In this document: positions 43,974 to 46,605 of the stretch, piece after piece | Layout of the letters: every line of letters begins with the position of its first letter | Position numbering within the stretch: the first letter of the stretch is position 1 | Assembly (NCBI GenBank): GCA_026400835.1 | Contig: JAPLOA010000112.1 | Coordinates: forward strand, 1 to 46,605 | Source of the DNA: Planctomycetales bacterium | Lineage (GTDB): Bacteria; Planctomycetota; Planctomycetia; Planctomycetales; Planctomycetaceae | Length of the DNA stretch: 46,605 nucleotides | Reading direction: 5' to 3' | Program-made: the position numbers and the translations under genes | The notes under the pieces: model-generated | What the model was told of the DNA's origin: nothing | The model's database searches: none | The model's input: only the letters and a program-made list of their open reading frames with translations

Positions 43974-44066
43974 TAGTCGCCTTTCGCTCCGCGAAAGGAG
44001 CCGTAGGCGACCTCCATCAAAAACCGTCCTGGCAAGAGCATCCTTTCGCGGAGCGAAAGGCGACTA
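43974..44066. repeat. Palindromic repeat, perfect 26-bp inverted arms
   Basis: Arms 43974-43999 and 44041-44066 are exact reverse complements, separated by 41 bases. Each arm is itself a hairpin (CTTTCGC TCC GCGAAAG). It lies between the LRR stop (44081) and the DUF1592-type start (43909) of module 1. The left arm is identical to 36111-36136. Confidence 0.9.
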
Positions 44067-44080
44067 ACCATCACACGGAA

Positions 44081-45061
44081 CTACTTCGACGACTTCTTGT
44101 TGGCTTCGAATTCCGCAATGGCCTGTTTCAGCTCGTCGGCAGCAGGGCCTGTCGCGGTGCGAGCAATCCTCGCCGCCACGAAGCTGTGCCGCTTCACGAT
44201 CTCGGCGGGTGGGATCGTGGTGATCTTCGCGTCGGGATGATCCGCCCGCACAAGCTCCAAATCGGCCGCGTTGACCAGACTCATCGAGAGATCGAGCGTC
44301 TTGAGCCTGCCTTTCATCGCCAGCAGATGTTGGAATCCACTTTCATAGGTGACGAACGCTTCGTGAAAGCCGACATGCTCCACCTTCGGCATCTTCGCAA
44401 TGGACGCCAAAGACGCCTGCGAGACGTTGCCCATCTCGGCGACCGCAAAAGACTCCAGCGTCGGATGGCCTTCGAAGAACTTAACACCGGCTTCGCTCAC
44501 TTGCGAATGCACCACGGTGAACGACTTCAGTCCCTTGATCCTGGCGGCTTGCTCCATGCCCGCATCGCTGATGCCGAGTGTCAACTTAATCTCGACGAGC
44601 TTGGAGTCCAACAACGCATCGAAGCCAACTCCGCTGTAAAGCGGTGACTGGGGATGATTCTTCAGGAAGCCGTTGTGATCAATGCTGATGAACCTCAGTT
44701 CAGGCATCTCTTTCAGAGCGCGGAGACTTTCGTCTCGCAGCCACGGGCCGTTGCCGAGGAGCGCCAGCACGCGACCGGTCGAGTCGTAAATGCAACTCAA
44801 GAACAGCCCTTTGTTCTCGGTGCCTTGAACTCCCCAGGACTTCAGGTTGGCAGTCTCGACGCCGTACTCTTTTAAACGGTTGACGATGCTGCCCCTCACC
44901 CATCCGGGAACTGCAGCGACTTCGACAGAGTGCCCCTCCAACGCGATGATCGTTTCTATGATCTTCGCTTCGTCCGGGTGCACCGGCAGTTGAATTTCCG
45001 CAGCGGTCACTGGATGAGCCACATAGGCAAGTAAGAGCAGAAGACCAGAGAAGTGTGTCAT
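44081..45061 (-). CDS. Exported leucine-rich-repeat protein, module 1 (first gene of the train)
   Basis: A signal peptide (MTHFSGLLLLLAYVAHPVTA) precedes a short globular start and then leucine-rich repeats (LRALKEMPELRFISIDHNGF, AARIKGLKSFTVVHSQVSEA, FFEGHPTLESFAVAEMGN, ASIAKMPKVEHVGFHEAFVT, GRLKTLDLSMSLVNAADLEL). The C-terminus is Lys/Ala-rich (ELKQAIAEFEANKKSSK). It is the first gene read from the strong minus-strand promoter at 45161-45189 and thus probably the first gene of the GntR-controlled train. No catalytic motif is present; the LRR face presumably binds a partner or polymer. Confidence 0.8.
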   Translation of the reverse strand: MTHFSGLLLLLAYVAHPVTAAEIQLPVHPDEAKIIETIIALEGHSVEVAAVPGWVRGSIVNRLKEYGVETANLKSWGVQGTENKGLFLSCIYDSTGRVLALLGNGPWLRDESLRALKEMPELRFISIDHNGFLKNHPQSPLYSGVGFDALLDSKLVEIKLTLGISDAGMEQAARIKGLKSFTVVHSQVSEAGVKFFEGHPTLESFAVAEMGNVSQASLASIAKMPKVEHVGFHEAFVTYESGFQHLLAMKGRLKTLDLSMSLVNAADLELVRADHPDAKITTIPPAEIVKRHSFVAARIARTATGPAADELKQAIAEFEANKKSSK

Positions 45062-45141
45062 GAGGATGCTTCGTGAAAAAACAGGCTGGATCTGTCACGA
45101 TCACGTCTTTCTGAACCGTCCGTGAGCGATTACCAACACAG

Positions 45142-45170
45142 TTGCAGAGATGACATCCAAATGATACAGT
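45142..45170 (+). promoter_or_regulatory. Probable promoter of the GntR gene
   Basis: TTGCAG (45142-45147) and TACAGT (45165-45170) are 17 bases apart. The start point would fall near 45177, inside the operator palindrome, so binding there should repress the regulator's own gene. Confidence 0.45.
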
Positions 45171-45189
45171 GGCTAAGCCACGGTGTCAA
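45161..45189 (-). promoter_or_regulatory. Strong sigma70-type promoter driving the LRR/DUF1592/DUF1552 train
   Basis: On the minus strand TTGACA (45189-45184) is followed by exactly 17 bases and TATCAT (45166-45161). Transcription would start near 45154 and run into the LRR gene at 45061. Confidence 0.6.
45162..45188. promoter_or_regulatory. Candidate GntR operator: 27-bp near-palindrome
   Basis: Eleven of thirteen base pairs match about the centre at 45175; the core is GTGGCTAAGCCAC (45169-45181) and the ends are TGA/TCA. It fills the spacer between -35 and -10 of the minus-strand promoter and covers the plus-strand start point. It also overlaps a possible GTG start at 45183. Confidence 0.6.
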
Positions 45190-45212
45190 CACCCTCAGAA
45201 AGCCTCACCAGC

Positions 45213-45974
45213 ATGGATACATCACTTGTTCGCAGCCCGGTCTATCAGCAGCTCAATCAACGGCTGCGGAGTGCCCTGGCGGAGTATCGCTCCGGCGATC
45301 AATTCCTCACCGAGCGTGAAGTTGCCGAAAAATTCCAGGTGAGCCGTGCGACAGCGAACAAGTCGTTGGCCAGTCTGGTTTCGGAAGGCTTCCTCGAATT
45401 CCGCAAAGGTCTGGGGACGTTCGTCCGGCGCGACGTGATCGACTACGACGTCCGTTCACTGGTCAGCTTTACCGAGAAGGCTCGCGCCGCCGGAAAAAAG
45501 CCGAGCACGGAACTGCTCACGTTCGGGAAACTGACTGCCGCCGAGATTGATGAATCACTCCACGTCGCCTTGGGCGTCACGCCGACTGATGAGTTATGGG
45601 AACTGGATCGTATCCGCCTTGCGGACGGCGTGCCGGTGATTTTCGAGCGCCGCTACGTCGTGCAGCGTCACTGTCCGAAGCTGACAAAGTCGCAAGCGGA
45701 AGGCTCGCTTTATCGCACCTGGACCGAGAGGCACGGCCTCAAGATCGGTGGCGCGAATGAAGTGATCCGAGCGGTGCTGCTGTCAGCCAGCGAAGCCGAG
45801 CACCTTCAGACCACTGCCAGGTCTCCGGCACTGGAAGTCGTCTCCGTCGGCTATCTCGAAGACGAATCGCCGCTCTGGTGGGAGCGGACGCTCTACCGCG
45901 GCGACCAGTACGAGTTCCACAGCCGCCTGGGCCCGATCCAGTCTGCAACTCCCGCGCGAGGCAAACTGCGCTGA
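45213..45974 (+). CDS. GntR-family transcriptional regulator with UTRA domain (HutC type)
   Basis: Residues 5-70 form a GntR winged helix (PVYQQLNQRLRSALAEYRSG, TEREVAEKFQVSRATANKSL, GFLEFRKGLGTFVRRDV). Residues about 85-245 are a UTRA ligand-binding domain (SLYRTWTERHGLKIGGANEV, ERTLYRGDQYEFHSRL). HutC-type regulators dissociate from DNA on binding a small metabolite, often a sugar or amino-acid derivative. The in-frame GTG at 45183 lies inside the candidate operator, so I favour the ATG at 45213 (253 residues). The gene is divergent from the LRR/cytochrome train and probably controls it and itself. The ligand is unknown. Confidence 0.9.
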   Translation: MDTSLVRSPVYQQLNQRLRSALAEYRSGDQFLTEREVAEKFQVSRATANKSLASLVSEGFLEFRKGLGTFVRRDVIDYDVRSLVSFTEKARAAGKKPSTELLTFGKLTAAEIDESLHVALGVTPTDELWELDRIRLADGVPVIFERRYVVQRHCPKLTKSQAEGSLYRTWTERHGLKIGGANEVIRAVLLSASEAEHLQTTARSPALEVVSVGYLEDESPLWWERTLYRGDQYEFHSRLGPIQSATPARGKLR

Positions 45975-45979
45975 GTTTA

Positions 45980-46165
45980 CGAATTGAGACTCTTTCGGCT
46001 GCTGTGGTTGGCACTGGGTTCATCGGCCCTGTCTATGTCGAAGGTCTGCGACGACCGGGTGTGCAAGCTGCTGGCATCGTCGGCTCATCATCGGAACGAT
46101 CGAAGGCGGCCGCCGAGCGACTTGGTCTGCCGCGCGGGTATGAGTCGCTTACCCCGCTCACTTGA
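45980..46165 (+). pseudogene. Truncated Gfo/Idh/MocA oxidoreductase (Rossmann start only)
   Basis: Directly after the GntR stop the plus strand reads RIETLSAAVVGTGFIGPVYV, then EGLRRPGVQAAGIVGSSSER, followed by KAAAERLGLPRGYESLTPLT and a TGA at 46163-46165. This is a normal NAD-binding start of a cytosolic Gfo/Idh/MocA enzyme (VVGTGFIGP, VVGSSxER pattern) and would continue for some 300 residues in an intact gene. The rest is missing. No ATG is clear at the beginning. It was probably the enzyme co-transcribed with the regulator, and its loss suggests that the region has been rearranged. Confidence 0.7.
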
Positions 46166-46512
46166 GACCTACGGTCTCGTCACGACGACCCAGCCGTCCG
46201 CGGCTCCGGTCACATCGCCATGCACCGAGTACGTGCCATCCTTTGTATGCGTCGGTGGTCACGACCGAGGTCGCGAGCCAGCATTCGTTTCACTACTCCG
46301 GTCCGACATACCTGAGCAGCTTAGCTCACTTCCGCAAGATCTTGCCGACCGAGCGATTTCCATGCGGCTGCCTCATTTTGGCCGAGCGGGGCAGCGGGAT
46401 TTTAACTCAGGAAGTCATATTAGCAGAAGCTATTGACGAACGACCGAAAATTGGAGGCCCATTTCAGTCGACGTTTGAACCAGTCAAGACGACTAACTCC
46501 TTGCCTCATTAA
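46166..46512. other. Intergenic region with a possible tail fragment
   Basis: The minus strand at 46169-46258 reads THTKDGTYSVHGDVTGAADG and ends WVVVTRP before a stop, which looks like the last residues of an exported protein. The rest of the stretch, to the terminator, holds nothing I recognise. Confidence 0.3.
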
Positions 46513-46514
46513 CG

Positions 46515-46549
46515 AAAAAGGCTCGCCATCCCCATGAGTTTGGCGAGCC
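46515..46549 (-). terminator. Rho-independent terminator of the tRNA
   Basis: GGCTCGCCA (46520-46528) pairs with TGGCGAGCC (46541-46549). On the minus strand the stem is followed by TTTTT (46519-46515). It lies 15 bp past the tRNA 3' end. Confidence 0.85.
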
Positions 46550-46563
46550 ATTACGACTTTAAG

Positions 46564-46605
46564 TCGGGAATACAGGATTTGAACCTGCGACCTCTTGGCC
46601 CCCAG
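46564..46605 (-). tRNA. tRNA-Pro (anticodon GGG), 3' part
   Basis: On the minus strand the sequence starts CTGGGGG, which fits the anticodon loop (C32 U33 GGG G37 G38), then the stem CCAAG, variable loop AGGTC, T arm GCAGG TTCAAAT CCTGT, acceptor half ATTCCCG and discriminator A (46564). The 5' half lies beyond the window. No CCA is encoded. The expected 5' end CGGGAAT with C1:G72 is the proline identity pair in bacteria. The anticodon is read by position only. Confidence 0.85.

Overview
The window looks like chromosomal DNA from a planctomycete. It carries several multi-domain 'planctomycete cytochrome' proteins (DUF1549/DUF1553 and DUF1587/1595/1592/1588/1585 with CxxCH haem motifs), DUF1552 proteins, a DUF1559 prepilin-like protein with an ADGS tail, several sulfatases, Tat-exported Gfo/Idh/MocA oxidoreductases and the futalosine menaquinone genes mqnA and mqnC. 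Only the lineage is inferred; genus and species cannot be read from the sequence.

Layout, left half. 1-247: start of a homoserine dehydrogenase gene (minus strand), divergent from mqnA-mqnC (517-2416). 2421-3228: a REP-associated tyrosine transposase bracketed by REP-like palindromes. 3461-4840: Tat-exported oxidoreductase. 5150-7372: small Tat-exported protein, DUF1559 protein and lipoprotein. 7504-8518: HEPN/nucleotidyltransferase pair. 8633-9837: ECF sigma factor with zinc-finger anti-sigma factor. 10012-11067: membrane protein with a DUF218-like domain. 11300-11461: remnant of a LuxR-type regulator. 11605-13152: sulfatase. 13528-19538: beta-propeller/dihaem protein, DUF1549/DUF1553 cytochrome and esterase. 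19659-25262: large DUF11-repeat protein and a second DUF1549/DUF1553 cytochrome. 25687-27576: second sulfatase. 27604-30110: a minus-strand cluster in the order TspO-like protein, UV-damage endonuclease fused to a GIY-YIG domain, and AlkC-like alkylation-repair protein.

Right half (about 30.3-46.2 kb) looks like an acquired or rearranged accessory region. It begins with a frameshifted serine-recombinase tail and an EF-hand fragment and ends near a tRNA-Pro. Inside is a long minus-strand gene train: two successive LRR / DUF1592-type / DUF1552 modules, a sulfatase fragment, a membrane protein, a sugar-isomerase-like TIM barrel and an oxidoreductase interrupted by an in-frame amber codon. A divergent GntR/UTRA regulator at 45213-45974 probably controls it: a 27-bp near-palindrome lies exactly in the 17-bp spacer region of a strong sigma70-type promoter facing the train and just after the regulator's own likely -10.

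The genes suggest a heterotroph breaking down sulfated or complex carbohydrates with secreted sulfatases, esterases and oxidoreductases plus exported c-type cytochromes. The points most worth following up are the GntR operator/promoter arrangement, a palindromic repeat family with compensatory stem changes placed right after both DUF1592-type stop codons, the UVDE::GIY-YIG fusion in its TspO/AlkC cluster, and the decay signs (amber stop, truncated sulfatase, truncated oxidoreductase, broken recombinase) across the right-hand region.
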